This document shows, piece after piece, positions 1 through 12,489 of a stretch of 64,000 nt of DNA. Position 1 is the stretch's first letter. Each line of letters opens with the position of its first letter. The notes beneath the pieces are model-generated. The model made no database searches and was not told the DNA's origin. It saw nothing but the letters and a program-made list of their open reading frames with translations. This DNA comes from Trametes villosa. Its lineage: Eukaryota > Basidiomycota > Agaricomycetes > Polyporales > Polyporaceae. Location: NCBI GenBank assembly GCA_002964805.2, contig PUDQ02000047.1, positions 62,001-126,000 of the forward strand, read 5' to 3'. A program made the translations under genes and the position numbers.

Positions 1-458
1 CCAGGCGCGGGTGAACAAGTGTCTGATCGCGCTCGTGAACCGGAAGATCGTGAGGAAGGACAACAGCACCGTAGGTCCAAATCTTCGGTCACATATTCTG
101 ATGCTGATAGCAGGAACAGGGCTCTGTACTATACCACTGGAATGGATTACCGCAATGACTGCAGTAATTGTATACCAACACCTCCAGGATATCCACATGG
201 GATAGCTGCGATTGCAGGTCTAATTGCCGCCATATACCTGAGGGTAGCAGTCGTTCAACCCGAATCCCACCGTTTAGCAGAACTGCTGCGGCCATACTAT
301 CCGTGTGTCCCACATGTAAGAGCCTCGATGCATTATACAAGAGGCCGACGCTGATCATTTCCATAATCAATGAAGAATACACTACACCTACGTTAGATCT
401 CACAACACCCGTATTGCGCAAACACCCTCTACAACTCCAACCAACAGCATCCAGCCTA

Positions 459-3400
459 TCAGTTGTCGACCATCGTCGAAAGGATGCTCCGCAGGACTGC
501 AGGTATGCCCGCAGTGTCCGCCACCCTGTATCCGCGTCCGGGCAAGTTCTTCGGGATCCTGCACGAAAGCGTCAGCCCCAGCTCGAAAGCGGCCCCCGAG
601 AGAGAACGGCACTCACCAGGTCGCCTCGGCGCCCTCGCCGATGCAGACCAGCGCGGTGTGCACCTTGGGGTTGCGGTTCATGACGCGCTGCAGGTCCTCG
701 CCGGTGATTCCGTAGCGCGCGAAGTTCGCGTCCGTGATCGCGATGACGAACCAGTCATCTGCGGGATGTCGGAGGTTAGCCTTCCTAGCACTCTGCTTGC
801 GAGCAGCTGGGAGCGACGAACCTGCGTCGAACTGGGCGATCTCGCCCACCGCCTTGTCGATGGCTTCCACTGCAGAGGCTTCAGTTAGGTTGCGCGAACA
901 ATATGGGGCGGGTACGTACGGGTGTAGTCGCCGGCGAAGGTGTACTGGGTGATCATCTCCATCTTGTCTACGACTTTCCAGCGGTCCCTGATCTCCAGCT
1001 CTTTGCCCGCCTCGACGAGAGGGATGGACGCGGAGTCACCGGACTGTAAACAGGTCAGTCGGACGTATGCGGATACAACACGTTTCGGATCGTCTTACGT
1101 GACCGTAGATCTGCGGTAGAGAATCAGGAATCCGGAAACGGAACGCGTAGTGTCTGTGCACTCACATCCCAGACGTACTTCTCCTTCCGCGAGAGGCGGT
1201 CGAACGTCTCCATGAGCATGACGGCTACAGACAAACGTCAGCTCCGAGTCGTCGTCCTCTGCGCGAACCCAAGCAGAGGCTCACCTGTCTCCATGCTGCG
1301 CTTCAAACGGCCGTCATACTGGAAGCGGTACCTGGCAATCACTGTCAAACCGCCCGTCTTGACGCAAACACTGCGCCACCCACATAGACGCGCTGACGTC
1401 GAAGAGGAAGCGGATCCGCTTTGGCCTGGACAATGTGTGAGCACTCCGGCCTCAAGTCACTGAAGAAGCAGGAAATACGCGTACTTGAGCTGAGGCCGCC
1501 CCATCTCAGGCTTCGCCATTCCTCGCCGCTTGTACACGGTCGCCTCGCCAGTCAGGCCCTCCGTGAGCCGGCCATCGTCCAGCTCCCCGTCGGTCTGCCG
1601 CTTCACCCAGATGCGCTCCTCCTCGCGAGCAGCGAGGTCTGCGCACAGGGCCCTCAGCGATCACAGCGTCAACAGCGTCGAAAATGAACGACGACGCACT
1701 CTCGAGCAAGTCGTGGAGAGACGCGATGTGCCCCTCGACGGCGGTGAACAGCGCGCCGTAGCCCTTCGCCTCGCCCGCGCTCATGTTCAGCTCCTCGAGG
1801 CGCCGCGCGAGCTCCAGGCGCGCCATCTCGCGTGCACGCTCCTTGACGTGGTCCGGGACGTCGTTCTTCAGCGCGTCGGGGACCTGCTTGATATCATGCC
1901 CCTTGAAGAGACGCATATACCCGCCTCTGCCGCCCATACCTGCGGTATCGCGGCCACCGGTCTGCGGAAAAGGACGTCGAATGAGCACTCAGACTAGGGT
2001 TGTAGGTGATCATGAAGGTCACGTACGCCACCCGACCAGGTGTTTCCCCCGCTATGAGCCTCGTTCTTAGGGTCATCCTTACCGAACTTGGGACCGGAGA
2101 GGCTTGTGTCGCCCTTCGGCTCGAACTTCACGTCGAGGACCTTCTTCTGTGCGGCTTCCCGTGCGGCGCTGATGCCCAGATTCTTGACGACGAGCCTGAA
2201 AGAGTAACGACCGAGGTGAGGACAGTTTAGAAGTTCAGCAGCGGAGGCCCTACCCGTGATGGTCGAGGATGTCCGCGAGCTTAGCGATCGTCTCCGGCTT
2301 ATACACGTCGAAGTCGAACACGTTCCGAAGCGCCGCCTCCAGCGGGTCTCCCGGGTACGCCTGCATGTGCCGCACCAGGTTGAGCAGCTCTGGAAACGTG
2401 CGTGAGCACAAGTCATCTCGTATTTGCATGCGGGGAATATTTCACCTCGCAGTGAGTACGGGTATGTTACCGTCCCGCTCTCGTAGGCTTTCCGGAGGTC
2501 CTGGAAGGCGGCGACGAGGCGAAGAATCAGATCCTCGCTGAGGTCAGGCGCAAGCTGCAGCAGGAGCTTGCGCTCGCTCGCCATATCGGGGTTCGTCACC
2601 GCATGGCAGCAGAAGTTGTCGCCGAGCACCTGCAGGAAGTGGTTTCCGAGGAACGCTTCAAGGATTGTCAGGTCGTGTCGGTCTTAAACACCATAGCAGA
2701 GCACACTCACGATATCCAGGACGGTTAGCCAGGAGAATGAGACGGAAGTTGGGATGTACGACGATGTCTCCTTCGCGCTCCTTCGTCTCGCGGACACGCC
2801 GGCCGTCCGCGAGCGTCAGCTGCCCATGGCCGGCCAGGCTGCGGAAGATCGCTACGACGTGCTCGGCGGCTTTGTCGGCCTCGTCTATGATGATGACCCG
2901 CCCGAGGATGATCGCGCGCAGGAGGGGCGAGTCGGTGTACTTGATGACGCCGTTCTCTAGGACTGTCTGGAACATTAGCTGGTTTACTGTCGTATCTCTA
3001 TGGAGCTGGATGTATTCCCGGGGCCGTCCGAGGAGCTGTGAACGATGAACAGGTGAGTGCTGAAATGTAGGGGACCGTCGAATGACGGTCGTACCTGACA
3101 TAACCTGTGAATCAGAGGACACGTCAGAACACGCTAATACACATGGTACATGCGGGGGAACAAACCGATCCACAACCTTGTTCTTGCCAACGCCCTGAGG
3201 GAAACAGTTTAAATGTGTGCGATATACATCCCGAGGGCGATTTGACTTACCTGATTTCCCAATAAAACTAGGTGTTCACCCAAGATCTCGAAGTCTATGG
3301 CTAAGTCACGCATCAAGCCAGTCTGGAGGCTGTTGTCGTAGAAGTGATCCATGTGCGGAACATGCGACGCGCCCTCCGGATCTTGAGCAGGGTCGAAGCG

Positions 3401-6400
3401 CGGGATGACCGTCCGAGATGCATCCTTCGTGTTCGCACCCGTTGCCGGAGGGAACAGCAATCCCTCGTCCCGCACCTCTGGGGGAGGGTTGAACTGGCGC
3501 AAAGGTGAGTCAGACGAACCTTCGATTCTATAAGCAGGCAACTGACCGGAGGGGTGCGCTTCTCGATGTTGCACTCTTCGAAGATATTCCGCACGTTCAT
3601 CAGCTCCGTAGCAGGCAGGAATTCCGCAAGCAACGCGCGGCCCAGCAGCGTGTGCAGATCGTCGTCCGCCGGGAACCGCGCGACGCGCCGCGCGATGCGG
3701 AGGAGCGAGCGCGTCCCGAGCTTCCGGTTCTTCTGCACCGCGTCCGCCGTCATCCCCGACCGGTACTTGTCCGCGAACGCGAGCAGCGTCTCCACGACGA
3801 GGGGCGGGCAGCCAGTCTGCAGCAGGATGTGCGCCTCCTCCGCCTGCGGCATCGGCTGCGCGGCGACGGCGAAGAACATGTTCGCGTGCTCGTCCGAGAG
3901 CCAGTCTTTGAGCGGGAGCGACTTGGACGCGGTGCTGATCACGCGGAAGGACCGGTGTGCGACGGAGAGGTCGAGGGAGGGCGCCTGTGAGACGGGTGAG
4001 CTTTTGTAGGACTCGGAATGCGGGTCGCTGACCTCGTCCTCTAGGAGTCGCCGGACGATCCGCTTCTTCTCCCACAGCTCGACCTCGCGGTCCTGGGTGA
4101 GCCGCGCAAGAGACCCCGCCGTCGACCCGATCACGTCCATCCCCGCCAAATGTACCAACCGCCCCTGCCACGCGCCCTCAATGAGGGGACTAAAGAACCC
4201 GTATGTTAGCAGTGTTTGCGAAGTGACCGAGACCATCGTACCTCGGCTCCCAGGTCGTCGCGCCGCCCTCCTCGACCTTCCTGCGCATGATCAGCTCCCG
4301 CCCGCCGAGCTCCTTGTACATGTGCACGTCCTCGAGCTCGTACCCGAGCAGGTCCGAGAACGTGCGCACGAGCAGCGACGTCGAGCACGACGCCGTCGAG
4401 GGTAGCGCGGGCGGGACGTACGACACGTCCCAGCCCAGCGCATGCGCTTGCAACAGCGATGTGAGGAGGCCCAGAAGGCGGTCAGTCGGTACAAAGCCGA
4501 GCATCTCCGGGTTGGCGAACGGAAACTGCAGGTACGGCAGGGGGCCTGCGGGAACGACGTGCGCTATGACAGCACCGGAGGGGCTCTCGAAGTGGATCCG
4601 CGCAGAGTGGTCGTCTACTCGTTCGATGCGGACAAGGCGGTAGCCTAGGAGTCCGACGTCGTCCTCGTTCCCCGATAGGTTCGGGCTACCCAGAGCTCCG
4701 AGCCCAGCGTCCTCGAATTGGTGGGACAGCATCGCCCACGCAATGAACGGGCTGTGGATGAGCGCCGGATGGAGGGAGAGTACGAGGCGGGCGAGCTGTT
4801 CTGACGAGAGATCGCTGGGCGGCGGGAAGGCCGACAGAAGCGCCTTCGCCTTCGCGAGCGAGGTCTGCGGGAACGCCGGTAGCGAGGACTTGGCGACGGC
4901 ATCGAGGGTGTGGCGGGACTCGCTGGCGATCTGGGTGGACAGGATGATATCGCGCAGCTTCGGGAAGAACTCTCCCTCTGGTGCGGGTGTGTCGCTCTGC
5001 GGGAGGGCCAGCAGCGAGCCCACAGGATCAACGAAACGTGCCTGAAAGCGGCTGCGGAACGGGGGGTCGAGTGGGTACCCTGGGTATGGCGGTACGGGCG
5101 CGGCAATGGCTATGACCCTGAAGTTCTTGTGCGCTGGGATGAACGTGGACGCGCCTGCTTCGTCGTGGTCGAGTAGTTCATACCGATGCGGGTGTACGAT
5201 GTGAGTGCCGTCGTCCAGGTTCCTGGGAGCATCATGTCAGGGCTGATAGGTCAGACTAAATCAGTGAAAGGACACTCACATCTCTCGATTCTCGAGAAGG
5301 TTGTTGAGGACCTAAAAGCGGTGTTTTCGTTATTCGCGGTAAGCTGTAATTACTGCCTCGGCGCCGACATACCGGCATAATACCGCGCTCGGCCTTCTCG
5401 ACACCCTCGAGGATGAGTACGCGTCCGTGCTTAACGGCTCGCACCGCGGCACTGTCGACGTACACGAGGTTCCCTCCTGCGCGAATCTCTCGCCCCTGCT
5501 TGAGCTCTGTCTCACCTACATCGCGGTGGAGGGCGACAAACTCGTATTCAGAGTTGATAAGTCTGCAAAGGTGGTAGGTGAGCGACTTGTAATGCTGCTG
5601 TCACGGGGATTCATAGGCCGTCATTCATCCTGAAAACAGTTTCGTGCCAGTAGCGTGTTTCGGATCAAACGAGGCCGGTCATCCAGCCTACATGGATCAG
5701 AACACCCTCCATCTACGGGGTATGGCCGCCTTGCGGGTCAAGGCTACCCCTACCCGGCCCGCGATTCTGCCCTACCCATGAGCCCGCAACCGCACGCGGG
5801 TACAGACTCGCGGGTACTAGTATCGTGCCTCGGATTCAGGAGAACTGTTCCGGGGCCCTAAGACTGAAATATAAGTTCACCGGGTAGTCGTAAGTGTGTC
5901 GTCGTCAGTTCCGCGTCGAATGTCTGACCACCGTGAAAGTGCGTCACGTCGCCCATAAGTTCTCGAACGGCAGAAACCTTTAACGATCTGACAGCTGCTG
6001 GCAGAGCACTGGGACCCTCCACAGAGCAAGTCCACACAGCGGGCTAACAGGGCAGCTGCTTAGCTCGACATCTCGCGACGTGGGGCATCCACAGAGCCCA
6101 TGCACGGATACCAACCATTATGCATGTCTGGGTTTCCAACCTCTGCTAGAGGACGGTGAAGGGTGAGCGTCCGATAAGGGGCATAGAGATCTGAAAACAA
6201 CTGGAATGGCCCACGGGTAGCCCCTCGAGGGTGCGAGTGCGCTACCCCCTCTTACACTACCCACATTTCCATGGCATATCTGATTTATGCAGCGCGCTGG
6301 GCGGAAGGACACATTTTCCAGGTTTCTGAAGATGAATGGGGGCGCGTGCACCTCGAATATGCCTATTCGGCGTGTGAAAGTTCTGGTGCAACACTTACCG

Positions 6401-6673
6401 GCAGAAAGTCAAGGCCAATCGCCTGGCATACGGTCCGGGCTGCGAAAGCAGAAATATGTCCTGTCCGAGAAGATATTTCTGCAACATAAAGTGCAGGTTA
6501 TCCAGGTTGAAGGCGTCATTGGTATCGAGAAGCGCGTCCTCGGTATGCGGGAGGCGGCTGGGTTCCACGGCAGGGTAGATGTCGTGTGAGATATCGCCCA
6601 GGCGGAGGACACCGATGGGTTCCTGCGTTGGCGTAAGTCCGCTAAGAATGTGCTTGAGTCGCCTGTTGGCCAT
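459..6673 (-). CDS. VWA8: VWA8-type AAA+ ATPase with C-terminal von Willebrand factor A domain
   Basis: The exons spell a protein matching the VWA8 family (large dynein-like AAA+ ATPases, mitochondrial in animals). Exon 1 (6399-6673) begins MANRRLKHIL and ends in a Walker A-like segment, SQPGPYARRL. Exon 2 (5373-5562) continues the first AAA module. A second module lies at 3.3-5.0 kb, and a third carries Walker B VIIIDEADKAAEHV near 2.9 kb. The glycine-rich linker GGRDTAGMGGRGGYMRLF lies near 1.93 kb. The VWA domain keeps the MIDAS start DVSAS, split by an intron near 1.37 kb. The last exon ends LRSILSTMVDN with its stop at 459-461. At least ten introns have GT-AG borders and every junction examined keeps frame. 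In the first Walker A-like loop the usual GPPG reads SQPG, so ATP binding by module 1 is uncertain. Start chosen: the only ATG upstream of the conserved segment that stays open. I see no lesion. Confidence 0.9.
5563..6398 (-). other. Unusually long first intron of the VWA8 gene (836 nt) with GGGTA-rich patches
   Basis: Exon 1 ends TGCCG before GTAAGT, and exon 2 resumes after TTTGCAG with the conserved protein reading straight across (LTFCR then LINSEYEF). The other introns of this gene are about 50-70 nt. This one contains a CG-rich stretch at 5640-5870 and another at 6200-6260 with repeated GGGTA/TACCC words. I could not define element ends or a target-site duplication, so an inserted mobile-element fragment is only an inference. 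Confidence 0.55.
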
Positions 6674-9369
6674 GTCGCTGCTTCTCCTGTCCGCGTGTGG
6701 TGTTCCTGTGCGAAGTTGGTAAGTTCAGGAAGGCATAGGCTGCGTAATGCTCAGCACAGACGTATTAGCTGGCGACACGTAGTGAGGCAATGTTTCGTGT
6801 TCTTGAGCTGCCGAACGAGAGCGAACAGGGTGGGCAAGGAGGTCGTAAGAGGAAAGGAATGTCTGAATTCATATGTTTGTGGGGAAGAGCACACCTCGTA
6901 CTTCCGGGGAACTTTGGAATGCCGAAGCGTATCGGCTAATTTAGGTACCGGTGGCCGGCGCTAGCGGAATGCGGGGTAACTCCTCCGAGCGCTAATTGCA
7001 AGTCTGCCTCTCTTTCTCGTGCCACTGGTGGACTCGTTGTTCATTCACTCATTCGATCGCTTGCTTCATCACTGCTCATATGGTGATAGCAGCTGAGTAT
7101 AGGCTCCGAACCGCTCAGCTCTTTGTACAAGGATCTCACCATATAGAGTCTGTTGAGGGACGTCCGGCACTCAACAAAGTAAAGTTCACTATTCCGTCAC
7201 GAGGGACGCCGTATTGGATTCCAGAGTAGCGAGCGCAGCGTTAAATGTAGCACAACCACTTTATGGTACAGTAAGGGTCTGTCGGATCCCCAAGCTTGTT
7301 CTTCCCCCTACGGCAACGGACACTCGCCCGCGATCCGCGGTGCTGTCCGATGTCATCCGCGTGTAGTACGCATATACTGCGAATACGTGGTGGCACCAGA
7401 GGCCGTTTTGGGGAGTGCGCCAGTAGGTACCAGTGGCGCGAGGACTGGCCCGCGTTCCCGTGCCCCCTTGTACCGGTGACAAGATTGAGAACGAGCGCAT
7501 CCAACCATATAGGGGTGCGTTGAAGTGGGGAATCGAGTCGTTACGGACGCCGGGACAGACGACGACGGTGGAGGGGGGGGGGGACGATGATGTCGATGAT
7601 AGAGCGGGAGCGCGGGGGTGGACATCGGCCAAGGAAAGGTAGGGCACAGACGAGCGGGCGGTATGGGAGGAAGCAGCGAAGTGAGCCTTCCCGGAATGAG
7701 CCTCCTTCGGTGGCTCATCGTAGGAGTCGACATCGAATGCCGGAGGACTGAGGGTACAGACGTCCGCGCTCAAAGTGTTTTGGCGCCTGGACCGTCCGGG
7801 GCGCGAGAACGGACGACCGTAGTCGTCGAACCTATGGCTGCAGTCGCGGTGTGGAACGGGCGCGGGCGGCGAACGCGTCGAAAGTCGCGGCGCGGGGTGG
7901 GTTGGCGTCGAAGTACGCCAGGAGTGCGCTGAGTGCTTCGAAGGCACTGAAGGCGTCCGGCGTGCAGGATGGGCCGGCACCGTGGTCGGTCTGCCAGCTG
8001 TTCCAGCCGAGTGCCTAGGCGTACGTGTAGCTGTGGTTCAGCAGCTCGTCAAGCCTCGTCCGCGCCCCACAACGGGTTCGGGACCGCACCACGCCCTGCT
8101 GCACTGCGGGTGCCCCTTCGTACATGGGTCCTCTGGAGCGCGAGTAGCGCGTCGGGCTGGGCATCGTGAACCAGCGAGGGTCGTGGGAGTGGCGTCCGTG
8201 TGTCGAGGGGTTTTGGGTCGCCACGCAGGTCGAACCTGGGTGTGCAGAGGATCAGTGAGTCAGTGTAGGCGCATGCAGCGGGGTACGCGCTTACCCCTAC
8301 GAAACATCCGGCGTGGGGTAGGCACCAAGAGCCCTACCGTATTCGGAGGCGGAGCCTGTTGGATAGAAAAGTTGCTCTAACGGGGGACTGCTCGTCGAGT
8401 GCATCGGCACTGAGAGAGCAGGAGCAATGGTGTTTAGCGCGGCTCGCCCCTGCGGCTAGCAGGGCACACACCTCTGCCAGCGTACGCTCTCTAGGAGAGG
8501 ATAGGCAATGGGGGCAGTGGGGAAGAGCGCGAGAGCGAGAGGAGCCGTGCCCATCGTATAATATAGTGGTTGAGGTAGGCTGGAGCGAGACAGACGAGTG
8601 GGGAGAGATGGGAGTGGTGATGGTAGCTCCGCGAGGGGGCGACTTATATGCGCTTTTGACGACAATGCGCAGGACGTCGGATCCGGATGGAGTGGGGCCG
8701 GGCGTTACTGGCACGCAGCTTCATGCCATGGCTCTGTGTGCGTGCGGTCAAAGTAGAGGTTAGCCGGCTGTTGGAGCTTGAACGCGTGTTTGTGTGGCCT
8801 AAGCCGGTAGCGATCATGGCGACAACGCTCAGACTGTGCATGGTCCGAGGGGAGCAGGCTGGGCGCGCCAATTCACCGTCGGCGGCTGGGTTGACTCAAT
8901 AATCGGGCCAAGGGAACGTGCCGTTTATTAGACTGTGGCCTCCCGTCCGCGGCGACGCTTGTGCCGAAGACACTGCCTGGAGTTTCCTTGATGAGTATGA
9001 AGGAGCAGGAAAACCGCCGATTGTGAGAATCTAATCCGCAGGTATACTAATTGTACACAGCTCGCATCAACGTGCAGCATCGTTCGGCGGCGGCCTGCGT
9101 TGAACATAGCGGGCAGGCCGATTGTACAGCGCGACAGCCTAGGTTACGATCTCACTGCTTGCATCCAGATGATCGTCAGGTCCTATTATTCGCAAACATC
9201 AGGCACGGGCATCCCGCGATGACGGAGGGAGAACGAGGAGGGATACGCTGCTTGAAGTTCTCGTCGATACGTCGAGGTTGCTGAGCCCGCTTCGAACGTT
9301 AAATAACTGACCACCTACACAGCCGTCACTGGGGGTCGCTGCCGGAAGTATGATGGCATAAATGAGTAC
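6674..9369. other. Gene-poor interval, no supported gene
   Basis: Open frames here are short, overlapping and of low-complexity composition (for example Pro/Ser/Arg-rich frames at 7261-7980). None shows a family motif or consistent splice structure. A run of 12 G lies near 7570. The first few hundred bases presumably hold the VWA8 promoter. A segment at 7860-8020 (minus) has a codon pattern that could be a decayed exon, but I cannot name it. Confidence 0.5.
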
Positions 9370-11260
9370 TCACCGCAAAGCCTTGGCTGGTTGGACATTG
9401 GTATGCAACCGGGCGGAGGCGACCCCCTCGAGCACACGCTCCCATCTGCAACAGTGGAGATCCTTCGGGACGTGCATTGAGGCGCATTTGTACACGCCGT
9501 CGATGGCGAGCAGAGGTAGTAGGACGCACAGCTCCTCCACGAACGGGAACGTGTCGACAAAGAACCGCACCAGATCGCCCTCGGACATATCCAGAGCCAG
9601 CTCGGTTGTCCACAGGTCGAGTACGCGAACTCGTGCCATACTCGCGCCGAGGACCGCGCTCACCGCCGGGAGGTCGACGCGGGAGAACGCACCGTCCACC
9701 GCGAGCCTGAGAGTGGTTAGCCCCGAGCAGTGCGCCACAAGGGGGAGCAGGCCGTCCAAGTGTGGGAGCGTGAGCTCTCTGTCGGACTCGTTTGCAGAGG
9801 ACCAGTCGAACATAAAGCCGCCGAGGAGCGCGGGCACCAGGCTCAGGGTCTCCAAGTGTGGCAACGCCTGCGCGAGAGAGCGCAGGAACGCGTCGTCGAG
9901 CTGATAGACGATGTCGACGCGGATCTCGAGCGTCCGCAGGGAGGTCATAGAGAGCACTGGCGTGAGATACGCCGCACCGTCCTCGAGCCCGTGCAGGTTT
10001 TGCTCTCCGGACGTTGGTTGTAGCCTCTGGTCGTACATGCTCTCGAGATCGTCAGCGAACAGAACGGAGACGTGCGCAAGGCCTTGGATGTGGGGCAGCG
10101 GTGCCAAGCAGTTTTGGATGACCTCCGCAGTCTTCTGGGAGTAATCTGCATAGAGGCGAGCAATGCTGATGGTTAGGGCTTCGAGCGCGATGGGGTTGAT
10201 GTGCGCGAGGAATCGTCCCGCCTCCTCGCCATACTCGGCGATCACCACGAGCTCGCGGAGGGCAGCGAACGGCTGATAGTCTAGCGCATCCCAAGACGGG
10301 TAGCTATTCCAGGTAACTTCGACGGCGGCTTTGGAGAGTGTGGGGAGAGAGCCCAGGTGCGTCATGGTCGCTTCCTCTAACAGATCACTGGGGCCTGTGA
10401 ACGTATGCAGCGAGTCCATTCTGCGTATCGCTTCGGGAACGTGGCGGAGGAGGGGCTCGTAGCATGGCCATGTCTCGCGACGGTAAGTAACGGACTGGGC
10501 GGGGCCGAGCTCCCAGTGAGACTGTGACGCGCCATTATGGTCAGCTGGTATCGACTCGGAGCTGGGCGACTGACGATCCGACATACCGCATAGGCGACTG
10601 TGGGAAGTTCCAGCTCGCGCAACCTAGGATGCAGGAGCAAGCGAGAGAACAGCTCATGGGTCCATGTAGGCCGATAGACGACGTGGGTCAGGCTTGGGAA
10701 CAGAAGATCCTGATGCACTGCGCGCCGCGCGAGATAGGCCTCGAGAGGTTTAAGTACGGTGTCGGGGTCGAGTCCTCGAGTTATGGGGCCTGAGTAGCGC
10801 GATCGCTTTTCTGCAGCGCCTCCGGAGTAGGGAGGCCCGATGTCGTAGGAGGTGGGAACGCCTATAGCTTAGACCCGTCTGATGTAGGGGTCCAACTTCT
10901 TCCAGGTCTCCTCGTCTGGTTCCCGCGTAAACGACTAGAAGACCATCTGTCAGTCCAGCCCATCTCCAACGAAAAGAGACATCTTACTAATGTGTACGTC
11001 ACCCTGTCGTATTTGAGGTGATCTTTCGGTATCAGGTACCTGATGAGAATGTAGAGGTCTGGGATCTCTCGCCACAGCGCATCCGGCGCAGGCTCTCTCA
11101 GCGCCCTACAGGTCCGCGCGAGGCTCGCGAACGCACGAAGGCCAGTCTCGCGACGGTGACGTATACGCGCTGGGCGCGCAACACGGGTGTCATACTCGTG
11201 TTCGTCCAAGAATGCAAAGATCGCAAAGACGAGCTCGGAGATCCGTAGGCACGCGTGCAT
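9370..11260 (-). pseudogene. F-box/leucine-rich protein gene E1 with in-frame stop codon
   Basis: Exon 1 (start 11260) encodes an F-box-like segment, ISELVFAIFAFLDEHEYDTR, followed by ASLARTCRALREPAPDALWREI. This is the usual basidiomycete F-box layout, and such proteins normally act as substrate adaptors of SCF ubiquitin ligases. An intron follows GACAGG. Exon 2 reads FTREPDEETWKKLDPYIRRV, then hits TAA at 10869-10871, then continues in the same frame as AIGVPTSYDIGPPY and on to LELPTVAYA. Another intron (about 10502-10587) leads to a leucine-rich body of roughly 380 codons ending at 9370. No splice pair of plausible length removes the TAA. Either the gene was recently inactivated, the stop is read through, or the base is an assembly error. 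The last 15 residues may be intron read-through. A more decayed relative (E2) lies near 46-47 kb. Confidence 0.65.
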
Positions 11261-12480
11261 ACCAGCGCAGGTTGACGGAGAGACGGGTGTTGGATGGATG
11301 TGGTCACTTGTAGTGGGGTGTGTGGAGGAAAAGGCTCAGCTGAGCTGCCGCCGATCGTATTTTCTACCCATGAGTCACAAACTTGACGCCTCCGTCGGGA
11401 CGCCGACGTGTATGTGGATGAAGCCACGGGCCGTATTGCCGCACTTCCGGAGCCTCTACGATGACCTGTAGCGTCAATTGACTGTGCGTATCTGCCGATA
11501 CACGATTGTCTCCTAGGTGAACTTGACGATAGCCGTTCTTCCCGGCGCGCTGGATGGTATTTGGTGCCAGGTAAACTATCGCAGCAACGGGAAGCTGCAC
11601 GCGTGTCAGCACGGCCTCGCATGATGAAGTCGAGCAGCATTCACATACCGCACACCCTCTCGTGGGTACTCGGGTGCTCGTCTCGGTATGTAGTACCTGT
11701 GAAGCTCAAAATGCGCCAAGACAAAACTTGCGCGGAGGCGACGCAATGAAGCAAGTCGTTCTCGGCTTCATCCGCTTCGGGCACCGGTGGAGAGCTTCCT
11801 GGCAGAGATACTTACCTATTCTGTGAGACCTCGCCTATTGTTTCATCCCGGGTGTAAGAGGTGTGTCGAGAGGAGTCGTAAAACCGCAGGCGAAGATAAA
11901 TACTAGGCGAAGATGGGTAGAATGATTTGGCGCCCGTGGCACTGGCAGGCTTGTGAATTGGCGCGCGCTGCGTACACGTGTAACGGGCCGGGGCCTCGCG
12001 CCGGTCGAGATCGAGCGTGAACGAGTGAGATTCGAGGATGCTAGGCGTGGTACGGGCGAAGCGAGGGCGGGGCGCGAGCACCAGCGCCGTACTGGCGTTG
12101 GTTCGTCGAAGAGAACGGAAGCGTATCGTAGGGCGTATAGTACGAGTTCCGAATCGGGAAGTCACGTGTAACGTAGCCGTTACAACACGTTCCGAATCCG
12201 CCACCAGCCGCCACCATCCACAGGCTCAGCTCAACGGGCTTGAGATATCGAGGTACTATGATAAATTATTCCGCTACAGCTCTCCTGGCAAGCTCATCGT
12301 GCCTCGTACCGGTTTTCGAGTTGCTCCGCTTCAAGAGCGCGTCTGTCCTGACGAGAACCTAAACCCCACGAGTTCATGCGCGACATACCGTTTACGTGCA
12401 GGCGGCGCGTCCATCTCTCGACATGTCGCGCATGCTTTCGGAAGTCTCGGAGTGCGCAAGATGGTCCGCGGAGTTGCGTA
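11261..12480. other. Intergenic interval without a supported gene
   Basis: Frames up to about 130 codons exist on both strands, but none has recognisable domains, repeats or splice logic. The segment next to 11260 is the probable E1 promoter. Confidence 0.5.
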
Positions 12481-12489
12481 AAATAAAGA

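Noticed and set aside
1..205. A frame reading RVNKCLIALVNRKIVRKDNST at the left edge, possibly the end of another gene.
   Set aside because: Too short, no family match, and no supporting exon downstream.
7261..7980. A 239-codon minus-strand frame rich in Pro, Ser and Arg.
   Set aside because: Low-complexity composition, no domain, and the other two frames look equally plausible; probably chance or an old relic.
8334..8714. A 126-codon minus-strand frame.
   Set aside because: No motif, no homologous partner in the window and no splice logic.
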